A program made the translations under genes and the position numbers. This document shows, in pieces, positions 1 to 9,166 of a stretch of DNA of 64,000 nt. Position 1 is the stretch's first letter, and each line of letters starts with the position of its first letter. The stretch covers positions 186,001 to 250,000 of the forward strand of contig NZ_JAAFZH010000005.1 in the NCBI RefSeq assembly GCF_010435915.1, in the 5' to 3' direction. Under the pieces are notes generated by a model that was not told the origin of the DNA, searched no databases, and saw nothing but the letters and a program-made list of their open reading frames with translations. The stretch comes from Spirosoma terrae (GTDB taxonomy: Bacteria > Bacteroidota > Bacteroidia > Cytophagales > Spirosomataceae).

Positions 1-20
1 CATTTTTTACCATCAATTTC

Positions 21-1214
21 ATGCAACTCAGCGAATACCAGCAACTATACCAGACTAACCTGCTAGAAGACGTCATCCCTTTCTGGTTGAAAAACTCGGG
101 CGACCCGGAATTTGGCGGCTATTTTACCTGCCTTGATCGGCAGGGCGACGTGTATGATACCGATAAATTTGTCTGGCTACAGGCCCGCCAGGTATGGTGT
201 TTTTCCATGCTGTATAACCGGGTTGAAAAAAAGCAGGAATGGCTCGATTTTGCTCTTCAGGGAGCTGAGTTCTTGAAAAAATACGGGCGTGATGCCGAAG
301 GGAACTGGTATTTTTCACTGACTCAGGAGGGGCAGCCTCTAGTTCAGCCGTATAACATATTCTCGGACTGCTTTGCTACAATGGCATTTGGCCAGTTATA
401 TCAGGCAACGGGTGTGAAGGAATACGGAAATATAGCCGTTGATACGTTCCTGAACATACTGGCCCGGAAGGATGATCCTAAAGGCCCATACAACAAGGCA
501 TTTCCGGGAACCCGGCCGCTGAAGAACTTCGCTCTGCCAATGATTCTCTGTAATCTGGTGCTGGAAATTGAGCCTCTGTTAAAGCCAGAGCTGGTTGAAG
601 AAACCATTGCTGCGGGAATCCGGTCGGTTATGAACGAATTTTACCGCCCTGAGTTGGGCCTGATTCTGGAAAACATCGGCCTGGATGGGTCATTCTCCGA
701 TTCATTTGAAGGTCGGCTGATCAATCCGGGTCATGGCCTCGAATCCATGTGGTTTATTATGGATCTGGGTGAGCGGTCGGGTAATCAGGCATTGATTCAA
801 CAGGCCGTGGATATTACCCTGTCGATTCTGGAATACGGCTGGGATAAACAATACGGGGGGATCTTCTATTTTCTGGATGTGAAAGGTAGTCCTCCGCAGC
901 AGCTGGAATGGGATCAGAAACTCTGGTGGGTACATATCGAAACCCTGATCAGTCTCCTGAAAGGGTATCTGCACACGGGCGACGAGCGGTGCTGGGCATG
1001 GTTCGAAAAGGTACATGCCTATACGTGGGAACATTTTGCCGATAGTGAATACGGCGAGTGGTTCGGCTATCTGAACCGGCAGGGCGACGTACTGCTGCCG
1101 TTGAAAGGTGGCAAATGGAAAGGATGCTTCCACATCCCGAGAGGACTGTACCAATGTTGGAAAACGCTGGAGGCTATTGCAGAGAAAAAAGCGAACACGC
1201 TCTTACCCGTTTAA
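21..1214 (+). CDS. N-acylglucosamine 2-epimerase (AGE) family protein
   Basis: A 397-residue protein of the AGE/renin-binding-protein family, which are cytoplasmic (alpha/alpha)6-barrel enzymes that interconvert N-acetylglucosamine and N-acetylmannosamine. Family hallmarks are visible: the aromatic-rich N-terminal part, the [10 protein letters not shown] motif with a His near residue 238, and the C-terminal [11 protein letters not shown] motif with a His near residue 371; such His residues are the expected acid/base pair. Length is normal for the family. No signal peptide. The stop is 4 nt from the ATG of the next gene, an MFS sugar transporter, so they are surely co-transcribed. An AGE plus MFS pair is what Bacteroides nanE/nanT look like, so ManNAc to GlcNAc conversion during sialic acid use is the inferred role; cellobiose or mannose epimerases of the same fold cannot be excluded. 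Confidence 0.85.
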   Translation: MQLSEYQQLYQTNLLEDVIPFWLKNSGDPEFGGYFTCLDRQGDVYDTDKFVWLQARQVWCFSMLYNRVEKKQEWLDFALQGAEFLKKYGRDAEGNWYFSLTQEGQPLVQPYNIFSDCFATMAFGQLYQATGVKEYGNIAVDTFLNILARKDDPKGPYNKAFPGTRPLKNFALPMILCNLVLEIEPLLKPELVEETIAAGIRSVMNEFYRPELGLILENIGLDGSFSDSFEGRLINPGHGLESMWFIMDLGERSGNQALIQQAVDITLSILEYGWDKQYGGIFYFLDVKGSPPQQLEWDQKLWWVHIETLISLLKGYLHTGDERCWAWFEKVHAYTWEHFADSEYGEWFGYLNRQGDVLLPLKGGKWKGCFHIPRGLYQCWKTLEAIAEKKANTLLPV

Positions 1215-1218
1215 CGAC

Positions 1219-2466
1219 ATGGCAACTCTTCCTACCCAGACCGTAACGGTTGATGAGCAACCGGGCCAACCTCGCCCCAATTATACACCTGCCTTACTGT
1301 CGCTGGCAGTGCTGTATTTTATGATGGGGTTTATCACCTGCCTGAACGATACGTTGGTGCCGTTTTTCAAAAAAGGCTTTAATCTGACATACTCGCAGTC
1401 GTCGCTGGTTCAGTTTTATTTTTTTCTAACCTACGGAATCATGTCGATTCCGGCCGGACGTATCGTGGAACGGGTAGGGTATAAGACCGGTATGGTGATG
1501 GGGTTTGCCGTAGCGGCTTTGGGAGCTGTGCTGTTTTTTCCGGCTTCGGGCCTGCATCTGTATGCGTTGTTTCTGGCCGCGCTGTTCATCATTGCCATCG
1601 GCATTGTGATTTTACAGGTGGCGGCTAATCCTTATATCACCATTTTGGGGCCAGCCGATACAGCTTCGTCGCGCCTGACGCTCATTCAGGGCGTTGGGTC
1701 GATGGGGACAACCGTTGCACCGTTGTTTGGCGCTTATTTTATTCTGGCTCCTTTAGAAAAAGCTGGTGAATCGAGTGATGCCGTTCGGTATCCATATCTG
1801 GGTATAGCCGCTCTGCTGGCTTTTATTGCGCTGGTTGTCTGGCAATTGAAACTGCCCGTTATTAAGGCCAGTAATGACAATACGTCTGCGGAAACCACAA
1901 GTGGGAAAAGCATTTTTAGCTTCCGTAATCTGAAGTTTGGTATCTGGGGGCTATTCTGCTACGTTGGCGCCGAGGTTTCTATCGGCACGTTTCTGACGAA
2001 CTACATTGCTGATACGTTACGTATATCGGAGAACGAAGCCAACAGCTACGTAGCGTTTTACTGGGGCAGCATGCTGGTTGGACGTTTCATCGGCGCTTTC
2101 CTGCTAAAATCGATCAAAGCATCGTCGATGCTGGCGGTTTGTGCTACGTTGGCTATTACGTTAGTGCTTGTCTCGATCAACGTATCGGGACACGTAGCGG
2201 TCTGGACCATGATTGCCGTCGGACTGTGTAATTCGATCATGTTTGCCATCATCTTTTCGCTGTCGGTGCAGGGGCTTGGTACGTTCACAACGCAGGCTTC
2301 TGGATTGCTGTCGACGGCCATTGCGGGTGGGGCGGTGGTTTCGTTTTGTCAGGGTTTACTGATCGACCATTATACCTGGTCCGTTGCGTTTCTGCTTCCC
2401 GTTGTCTGCTACGGTTATATACTATTCTATGGGCTTAACGGCTACCGTTCGGCGGTCAGCGACTAA
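1219..2466 (+). CDS. MFS sugar transporter, FucP/NanT-like
   Basis: About 415 residues with around twelve hydrophobic segments. The early segment LYFMMGFITCLNDTLVPFFK is the typical first-helix region of FucP-type sugar:proton symporters, and GILQVAANPY-like sequence (here IVILQVAANPYITILG) is a FucP-family signature. The frame is open further upstream, but that would overlap the epimerase by about 100 bp; the ATG 4 nt after its stop is preferred. The epimerase neighbour, a GH20 hexosaminidase and SusC/D downstream suggest uptake of an amino sugar or sialic acid released in the periplasm. The substrate is inferred from context only. Confidence 0.85.
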   Translation: MATLPTQTVTVDEQPGQPRPNYTPALLSLAVLYFMMGFITCLNDTLVPFFKKGFNLTYSQSSLVQFYFFLTYGIMSIPAGRIVERVGYKTGMVMGFAVAALGAVLFFPASGLHLYALFLAALFIIAIGIVILQVAANPYITILGPADTASSRLTLIQGVGSMGTTVAPLFGAYFILAPLEKAGESSDAVRYPYLGIAALLAFIALVVWQLKLPVIKASNDNTSAETTSGKSIFSFRNLKFGIWGLFCYVGAEVSIGTFLTNYIADTLRISENEANSYVAFYWGSMLVGRFIGAFLLKSIKASSMLAVCATLAITLVLVSINVSGHVAVWTMIAVGLCNSIMFAIIFSLSVQGLGTFTTQASGLLSTAIAGGAVVSFCQGLLIDHYTWSVAFLLPVVCYGYILFYGLNGYRSAVSD

Positions 2467-2478
2467 CCTCCTTTTCTG

Positions 2479-4134
2479 ATGACTATGACTCGATTCCTTA
2501 CCCTTATTATGCTCCTTGCTGGCTTTAGTCTATCGACTTTTGCCAGTAAGGGACCAGCATACAATGCAAAAATTCTGTTAATTCCGCTTGATGATCGGCC
2601 GCCTTGTTTGCAGTTTACGGAACGCATGGGCCTGATTGGCGATGCGCAGGTGATTACTCCCCCGTTTGCACTACTGGGTCGGTTTACTGATCCGGGTCAG
2701 TCGGATAAAATCATTGAGTGGGTGTTAAAGCAAGACCTGAAATCGTTCGATGCGGCTATTCTGTCGCTCGATATGCTGGCCTATGGTGGTCTGGTCGGAT
2801 CGCGGGTACACGACGTAGCGTATGACGTAGCACTGAAACGGTTGGCGGTGGTCGATGCACTGCGCAAAAAAGCGCCGGCCTTAAAACTATATGCCCAAAG
2901 TGTGGTGATGCGATTGGCACCAACCGCCGACCGCAAAAACGGAGCCTATCGGGAGAAATTGGCCGAGTGGGCCGAAATTTCGGTGGGAACCGATACGGAG
3001 TCGAAAACCAAAACCGCCAAACTCGAACAGGAGATTCCCGCCGAAGGGTTGGCCGATTATAAAATGGCGCGTTCCCGGAACCTGAGAATCAACCAACTGG
3101 CTATCGACTTGGTAAATCGGGGCGTAATCGACTACCTTTTGTTAACCCAAGACGACGCCAAGCCAAAAGGCGTTCACATCGCCGATCGCGAAACACTCAT
3201 TGCCGAAACCAAACGACTGAACTTAACGGAGAAAATCGCCATACAGCCGGGAGCCGACGAAGTATCGATGCTGTTACTGGCCCGTGCGCTGAATAAACAT
3301 GCCAACTATTCCCCTAAAGTCAAAGCCGTTTACTCGTCGGAAAAACTAGCGAATACGGTTATGCCGTTCGAAGATCGGCCACTACGTCAGACCGTAAGTT
3401 TCCACATCAAAGCGACGGGCTCGCAGGAAGTTACCGACGAACGGGATGCCGACGTGTTGTACTACGTATTCGCTTCGCGTTTTGAAGCCGGGCGGGCCGA
3501 CAGTTTTGCCGACGAAATTGCGGAGAAAATCAGTCAGAAAAAGCGCGTCATCGTAGCCGATGTCGATCCGAAAGGCGATGTTCAGGGGGGAGACACTCCC
3601 TTTACAATGGCGCTTGAAAAACGCCATCTGCTTCCCGAGTTAAGTGGGTATGCGTCCTGGAATACGGCCGGAAATACCATCGGAACGGCTTTGCCACAAG
3701 GTGTTGTGTTTACACTGGCCGAAGCAAAACTGCTGAAACAACCCGACCGAGCCAGCCGTATCTGGACAGCCCAGAACTGGTTTTTGCTGCACCGGGTGTT
3801 GGACGATTACTATTTCCACAACATCATTCGGGCTAAAGCGAACCAATTTGCCAAACAGGTTGGTCGGAGTTCGACACTCATGAGCGATGAAACCACGAAG
3901 CAGGTGGAAGACTATTGCCTGAAATTATTACAGCAATCGTTCGATGAGTTAACCGCTAATTACGAAGAAAAGCGGCCGGGTAGTCTGCAACAGGCTATTC
4001 AGTGCACAAAGCCTTCGGCGCTTCAGTTTAAACTACCCTGGAATCGAACGTTTGAGGCTATGATCGATTTCGATATACGTTGTTCGCCCACGAAGACTCC
4101 CGATTCTTCTCGAAAAACGAGAGCAGGGAGGTAA
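2479..4134 (+). CDS. DUF4127 family secreted protein
   Basis: 551 residues with an N-terminal signal peptide (hydrophobic stretch to about residue 22, FASKG) followed by ILLIPLDDRPPCLQF, the recognisable start of DUF4127 proteins. DxRP and LSLDMLAYGGLVGSR are further conserved-looking blocks. The biochemical role of this family is not known to me. It lies 12 nt after the transporter gene and in the same direction, so it belongs to the amino-sugar operon. The last 15 or so residues (polar, Lys/Arg/Ser/Thr-rich) look unlike the rest and may be a degraded or read-through tail. ATG codons at 2479 and 2485 are both possible starts. Confidence 0.8.
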   Translation: MTMTRFLTLIMLLAGFSLSTFASKGPAYNAKILLIPLDDRPPCLQFTERMGLIGDAQVITPPFALLGRFTDPGQSDKIIEWVLKQDLKSFDAAILSLDMLAYGGLVGSRVHDVAYDVALKRLAVVDALRKKAPALKLYAQSVVMRLAPTADRKNGAYREKLAEWAEISVGTDTESKTKTAKLEQEIPAEGLADYKMARSRNLRINQLAIDLVNRGVIDYLLLTQDDAKPKGVHIADRETLIAETKRLNLTEKIAIQPGADEVSMLLLARALNKHANYSPKVKAVYSSEKLANTVMPFEDRPLRQTVSFHIKATGSQEVTDERDADVLYYVFASRFEAGRADSFADEIAEKISQKKRVIVADVDPKGDVQGGDTPFTMALEKRHLLPELSGYASWNTAGNTIGTALPQGVVFTLAEAKLLKQPDRASRIWTAQNWFLLHRVLDDYYFHNIIRAKANQFAKQVGRSSTLMSDETTKQVEDYCLKLLQQSFDELTANYEEKRPGSLQQAIQCTKPSALQFKLPWNRTFEAMIDFDIRCSPTKTPDSSRKTRAGR

Positions 4135-4214
4135 AAACCTACCGTCGCTATTAAGGAACTGGTAGGCTGGAAAGTACCCTCTTTATCTTTTTCAAACTCC
4201 TAATTGATTCCATT

Positions 4215-7200
4215 ATGCAAAACTTATTTACGCCAGGATGGCGAATAGGCTGGCTGTTGGCTTTCCTGATTACGCTGTGCCATCATCAGTACGTTGCTGC
4301 CCAAAGTCAGGTGATCCGGGGAAAAGTGACGGATGCCAACGGAGCCGTTTTGCCGGGAGTAACGGTCGTTGTCAAGAATACGACTACAGGCACGACCACC
4401 GATGCCGATGGGTTGTACACTATTCGGGTAAACCAGCAAAGCGGAACACTGGTGTTCTCGTTTATGGGTACCGTTAGCAAAGAAGTGCCGTTTAATGGTG
4501 CGGGTGAATACAACGTAGCGTTGGCCGAAGATACCAAAACGCTGAATGAAGTGGTTGTGGTTGGCTACGGTACGCAGAAGAAAGTGAACCTGACCGGTTC
4601 GGTTGCCGTGATTGAAAGTAAACAACTCACCAATCGTCAGGTAGGGTCAACCTCGCTGGCGTTACAGGGAGCCGCTCCGGGCGTAACCATTACGCAACAG
4701 TCGGGGGTTCCGGGCGGTGATGCTGGAACGATCCGAATTCGGGGGGTCGGATCGATCAACGCGGGGCAGAATCCGCTGGTTCTGGTCGATAACGTTGAAA
4801 TGAGCCTGGACGCGATTGATCCCAACAACATTGCCAGTATATCGATTCTGAAAGATGCGGCTGCGGCTGCCGTATACGGTTCGCGGGCGGCCAATGGCGT
4901 TGTGCTCGTAACAACCAAGCGGGGTTCTAAAGGCGTGAACGTAAGCTATAACGCGTATGCACTGAAACAGGAACCCACCGATCTGCCCCAAAAAGTGAAC
5001 GGTCTGGAGCACATGAAATTTTGGGACGTAGCACAGGCCAATAGCGGTCTGCCTGCCGCCTTTACGCAGCAGATAGCCGCCTACGAAAAGAACGGCCCTG
5101 ACAACCTGTCGATTTTTAATACCGACTGGAAAAAGCTGGTCTTGACCAACAACGGCATGATGCAAAACCATAACCTGAACGTATCGGTAGGCGGAGAACG
5201 GGTGAAACTATTTGCGTCGGGAAGTTTTCTGGATCAGAATGGCTTGACGGCCAATACCAACTATAAGCGGATGGATCTGCGGTTCAACTCCGACGTAGCG
5301 ATTACCGATAAACTGTCGGCTTCAATGGACTTAGTGTTGAACAAATCGAATCGGTTGTGGCCCGGCCAAAACACGCCCCAGTACATCATCCGTGAAATGT
5401 TGGGTTTTCCGGCCATTACGCCCGGTAAGTACAACACGGGGCAGTGGGGCGAAGGCTGGTCGAATGCGAACCCAGCGGCTCAGGCCGAAGATGGTGGCTT
5501 TAACCGCAACCTGACCGATTCGCAGATTATTAAAGGTACGCTAACGTATACGCCAATTCCGGGTCTTGAACTGCTGGCGACCTACAGCTCGAACTATTAC
5601 ACGAGCCGAAACCGTCAGTTCATGGACCAGTACGACATTTATAACGCCGACATTGCCAATAATACGCTGGTGTTTGCGCGGCCGTGGCCAGCCCTGAACT
5701 CGCTGAGCGATAACTATTCGCAGAATACGCAGAACCTGTTCAGAACCCAGGCTACGTATAACAAATTAGTTGGTAAACACGGCTTTACGGTTCTGGGCGG
5801 TTTCAGTACGGAAGATTTTAAAACGAGTTACGTGAATACGTTCCGGCAGAATCTCCTCTCGCCCGACCGCCCTTATCTGAACAGTGGCGACCAACTGGGA
5901 CAAAGCATGAGTGGTGGCGAAAGTCGCTTTTCGATGGTGTCGGTATACGGTCGGTTCAATTACAATTACGACGAAAAATACCTGCTGGAAGTAAATGGTC
6001 GCTGGGATGCGTCGTCGCGATTTAGAGAAAACAACTGGTGGCAGTTATTCCCGTCGGTGTCGGCCGGTTGGCGGATTTCGCAGGAAAGCTTCTGGAGTGG
6101 TTTGAATAAAGTCGTAAACGAAGCGAAAATCCGGGCATCGTATGGATCGCTGGGTAACCAGAACCTGATTCGAAATGGAGTGTCCGATTACTACCCAACC
6201 TATTCGCTGTTTAATTCGGGTTCGGCTTTCAACTATTACTTCAATAACGTAGTAAACCCAGGCTATGCACTGACTACGGCTGCCAATCCTAATATCCGCT
6301 GGGAAACCTCGAAGATTCTGGACATTGGCGGTGATTTCAGCTTCCTGCGCAACCGTCTGAACGTAACGGCCGATTTCTTCCAGCGCGACATTGTCGATAT
6401 GCTCCAGCTCGTGCCGGTTCCGTCGTACGTTGGTTTAACAGCTCCGTTTGTGAACTCCGGATCGATGCGCAATACGGGTTGGGAACTAGGTATCGGCTGG
6501 CGCGACAAAATCCGTGATTTCAGCTACCAAGTGCAGTTGAATGCATCGGATGTGAAAAATAAACTGCTGAACAATGGCGGTAAACAGATCATCAACGGCG
6601 CTACGATTCAGCAGGAAGGTTACGCGTTGGACTCGTATTACGGTTACATTGCCGATGGCTTGTTCCAGAGTGCCGAAGAAGTGAAAAATGCGCCATTCCA
6701 GTACGGTAACTCAGCTGCGGGTGATATTCGGTATCGCGATATTAGTGGGCCAAACGGTGTACCGGACAACAAAATAGACAGCTACGACCGGACCATTCTC
6801 GGTAATTATTTCCCCCGCTACGAATATAGCGTGAATCTGTCGGCGCAGTACAAAGGGTTCGACGTAACGGCTTTCTTCCAGGGCGTTGGCAAGAAAGATA
6901 ACTACCTGTCGGGAACGGCTGCCCAGCCTTTCTATTCGGCCAACTTCCAGGGAACCATGTTTGATTATCAGAAGGATTACTGGTCGCCCGACAATACCGG
7001 TGCTGCTTATCCCCGTCTGACGGTCAACAGCATTCCAAACAACTACGTAACATCATCGTTCTGGGTTCGGTCGGCGGCTTATCTGCGTCTGAAGAACGTA
7101 GTACTGGGTTACACCATACCAACGGCATTGACAACAAAAGCGAAAATTAAATCGGCGCGGGTGTATCTGAGTGGCCAGAATCTGATAACCTGGACGAAAT

Positions 7201-7295
7201 TCTTCCCTGGCTTCGATCCGGAGCAACGCGATACGGGTGGCGAGTTCTACCCAATCATGAAAACCTATACAGTTGGTCTGAACATCAATTTCTAA
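4215..7295 (+). CDS. SusC/RagA family TonB-linked outer-membrane transporter
   Basis: 1026 residues. Order of parts: signal peptide (about 1-30, ending AAQ), a carboxypeptidase-regulatory-like beta-sandwich (about 34-118, VIRGKVTDANGAVLPGVTVVV), a plug domain starting at VVVGYGTQKKVNLTGSV with the family block ILKDAAAAAVYGSRAANGVV, then a long barrel ending in NINF with terminal Phe. No STN domain, so no sign of coupling to FecR. It forms the transport half of a SusCD pair with the lipoprotein gene that starts 4 nt downstream. In this locus it probably imports an amino-sugar-containing glycan or sialic acid, an inference from neighbours. Confidence 0.95.
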   Translation: MQNLFTPGWRIGWLLAFLITLCHHQYVAAQSQVIRGKVTDANGAVLPGVTVVVKNTTTGTTTDADGLYTIRVNQQSGTLVFSFMGTVSKEVPFNGAGEYNVALAEDTKTLNEVVVVGYGTQKKVNLTGSVAVIESKQLTNRQVGSTSLALQGAAPGVTITQQSGVPGGDAGTIRIRGVGSINAGQNPLVLVDNVEMSLDAIDPNNIASISILKDAAAAAVYGSRAANGVVLVTTKRGSKGVNVSYNAYALKQEPTDLPQKVNGLEHMKFWDVAQANSGLPAAFTQQIAAYEKNGPDNLSIFNTDWKKLVLTNNGMMQNHNLNVSVGGERVKLFASGSFLDQNGLTANTNYKRMDLRFNSDVAITDKLSASMDLVLNKSNRLWPGQNTPQYIIREMLGFPAITPGKYNTGQWGEGWSNANPAAQAEDGGFNRNLTDSQIIKGTLTYTPIPGLELLATYSSNYYTSRNRQFMDQYDIYNADIANNTLVFARPWPALNSLSDNYSQNTQNLFRTQATYNKLVGKHGFTVLGGFSTEDFKTSYVNTFRQNLLSPDRPYLNSGDQLGQSMSGGESRFSMVSVYGRFNYNYDEKYLLEVNGRWDASSRFRENNWWQLFPSVSAGWRISQESFWSGLNKVVNEAKIRASYGSLGNQNLIRNGVSDYYPTYSLFNSGSAFNYYFNNVVNPGYALTTAANPNIRWETSKILDIGGDFSFLRNRLNVTADFFQRDIVDMLQLVPVPSYVGLTAPFVNSGSMRNTGWELGIGWRDKIRDFSYQVQLNASDVKNKLLNNGGKQIINGATIQQEGYALDSYYGYIADGLFQSAEEVKNAPFQYGNSAAGDIRYRDISGPNGVPDNKIDSYDRTILGNYFPRYEYSVNLSAQYKGFDVTAFFQGVGKKDNYLSGTAAQPFYSANFQGTMFDYQKDYWSPDNTGAAYPRLTVNSIPNNYVTSSFWVRSAAYLRLKNVVLGYTIPTALTTKAKIKSARVYLSGQNLITWTKFFPGFDPEQRDTGGEFYPIMKTYTVGLNINF

Positions 7296-7299
7296 AGAC

Positions 7300-8994
7300 A
7301 TGAAAAAAAGATTTCTCTATATAGCGAGCTTGTGCCTGTCGATGACATTGTTTTCAGGCTGTAAGGATTATCTGGAACAGGCTCCCCTCGATGCTCCGGC
7401 TACTGGTCAGTTTTTTAATAACCAGACCGAAATGAACGTAGCGCTGAACGCTATCTACAAATCGGCCTACTGGAATACAGGTAATACACCCTATCAGTCG
7501 ATGATGGATGGCTGGACCGATATTGCCTTGCTACGTGCTGTCGATTTGGGCGAAGGCAACTTCGACGTATTCAACGCGCATCCTAAAAACATCTGGACGT
7601 TTGCCTACACGACGATTCAGCAAGCCAACACGATGTTGCAGGGGATGGAAGTCGGGAAAAATAACGTACCGGCGGCTACGTATAATCGACTTCAGGCTGA
7701 AGCGCGCGTGCTACGTGCCTACGCTTATTTCTATCTGGCATTCATGTTTGGCGATGCGCCACTGATCACGAAACCGCTGTTGCCAACGGAGTTTTATTCA
7801 CAGACGCGGGCTTCCAAGGCCGACATTATCAAGTTTATTTATAGTGAGCTTGATGCTGCCGCTGCTGTGCTGGCCTGGACACCCTCCGATTTTGGTCGGA
7901 TGAGTAAAGCGGTTGCGCTGGGATTCAAAGCTCGTACAGCCTTATTCAACAAGGAGTATCAGCTGGCTGCCGAAACGACCAAACAGATTATCGATGGCGC
8001 GGGGCTAGGACTGAATCCGAACTTTGGCAACCTGTTTACGCGAACCGGGCAGACGGCCAATGCGGGGAAAGAAATCATGTATATGATTCTGCATTCCGAA
8101 GCGGACGCCAATTCCATTACGTACTTACCGTTGGGCAGTATTTCGCGGGCAGCGGGTGGCCAGTCGGGGCGATTCCCGCAACAGCGGCTGGTCGATATGT
8201 TCGAAGCCAAAGATGGGAAGCGTATCGATGAATCGACCGTGTATAATCCAGCCACGCCAAGCAAAAATCGCGATCTGCGTCTGAAATACACGGTGGCGAT
8301 TCCGGGCGATACGATTTCGATGAACCTCAGAACGCTGGTGTACGATATTTATAAAAACACGACGTCGTTCCGAAACGCCAGTGGTGCCTGGGCAAACGCT
8401 ACGAATGCTGATTTTGATAATGCGTTTGGACCGGCTAAAAGTGGTGTTGGTTTGCTTCATGCGAAATATACCTTCACGGCCGAAGATGCGTTTACGGCCC
8501 GTGTTGGGTTCATTATGATGCGCTACGCCGAGATTTTGCTGATGTATGCGGAAGCAAAAATTGAACAGAATCAGATCGACGCTTCCGTAATCAACGCACT
8601 GAATCTGGTACGTAGCCGGGCCGGGCAGCCAGTTGTGGAAACCGCTATTCGAAACGATCAGGCTAAATTGCGGCAGTTGGTACGTCGGGAGCGAGTGGCT
8701 GAGCTGGCTATGGAAGGTTTCCGCTGGTTCGATATCCGCCGTTGGGATATTGCCGATCTGGTGATGCCGCAGCAGGTGATGGGTGTGGCTAAAGATCCGG
8801 CCAAAGTACCCGCCATTCCGACTTTCAAAACCAACGCTACGTATGATCTGAATAGTATTCCGGTTTATACTGGCAGTGAAAGCCTTCGGTTGGTACGTGA
8901 AAATCGGTTTTGGTATCCAAAGCTTAACTTGCTGCCCGTGCCACAGTCGGAGCGGGATATTAACCCATCGCTGACCCAAAATCCGGGGTGGTAA
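7300..8994 (+). CDS. SusD/RagB family surface lipoprotein
   Basis: 564 residues with a lipobox LFSGC and lipidation Cys at residue 21. The EQAPLDAP start, the VLRAYAYFYLAFMFGD helix block and the C-terminal RVAELAMEGFRWFDIRRW and LLPVPQSERDINPSLTQNPGW blocks are diagnostic of RagB/SusD. It would sit over the SusC barrel as the lid that captures glycan at the cell surface. Directly follows its SusC partner. Confidence 0.95.
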   Translation: MKKRFLYIASLCLSMTLFSGCKDYLEQAPLDAPATGQFFNNQTEMNVALNAIYKSAYWNTGNTPYQSMMDGWTDIALLRAVDLGEGNFDVFNAHPKNIWTFAYTTIQQANTMLQGMEVGKNNVPAATYNRLQAEARVLRAYAYFYLAFMFGDAPLITKPLLPTEFYSQTRASKADIIKFIYSELDAAAAVLAWTPSDFGRMSKAVALGFKARTALFNKEYQLAAETTKQIIDGAGLGLNPNFGNLFTRTGQTANAGKEIMYMILHSEADANSITYLPLGSISRAAGGQSGRFPQQRLVDMFEAKDGKRIDESTVYNPATPSKNRDLRLKYTVAIPGDTISMNLRTLVYDIYKNTTSFRNASGAWANATNADFDNAFGPAKSGVGLLHAKYTFTAEDAFTARVGFIMMRYAEILLMYAEAKIEQNQIDASVINALNLVRSRAGQPVVETAIRNDQAKLRQLVRRERVAELAMEGFRWFDIRRWDIADLVMPQQVMGVAKDPAKVPAIPTFKTNATYDLNSIPVYTGSESLRLVRENRFWYPKLNLLPVPQSERDINPSLTQNPGW

Positions 8995-9018
8995 ATAGTT
9001 TATGGTTTATAGTCTATT

Positions 9019-9120
9019 GTTGTCACAGACAGCATCCTGCTGTCGAAGCCACGCCAGTGGCTAACTGGGTAGCTACAACTTAGCCTACGGCTTCGACAGC
9101 AGGATGCTGTCTGTGACAAC
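9019..9120. repeat. Perfect 32-bp inverted repeat with 38-nt centre
   Basis: Arms at 9019-9050 and 9089-9120 are exact reverse complements (left arm begins GTTGTCACAGACAGCATCCT). It fills most of the gap between the SusD and FAD-oxidoreductase genes, which point the same way. It has no U-tract, so it is not a plain intrinsic terminator; a REP/MITE-like element or an mRNA stabilising/processing hairpin is more likely. Confidence 0.9.
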
Positions 9121-9166
9121 CTAATCACTCGGTTTAACCATAAACGAGTAAATAAATTCAGTACGA

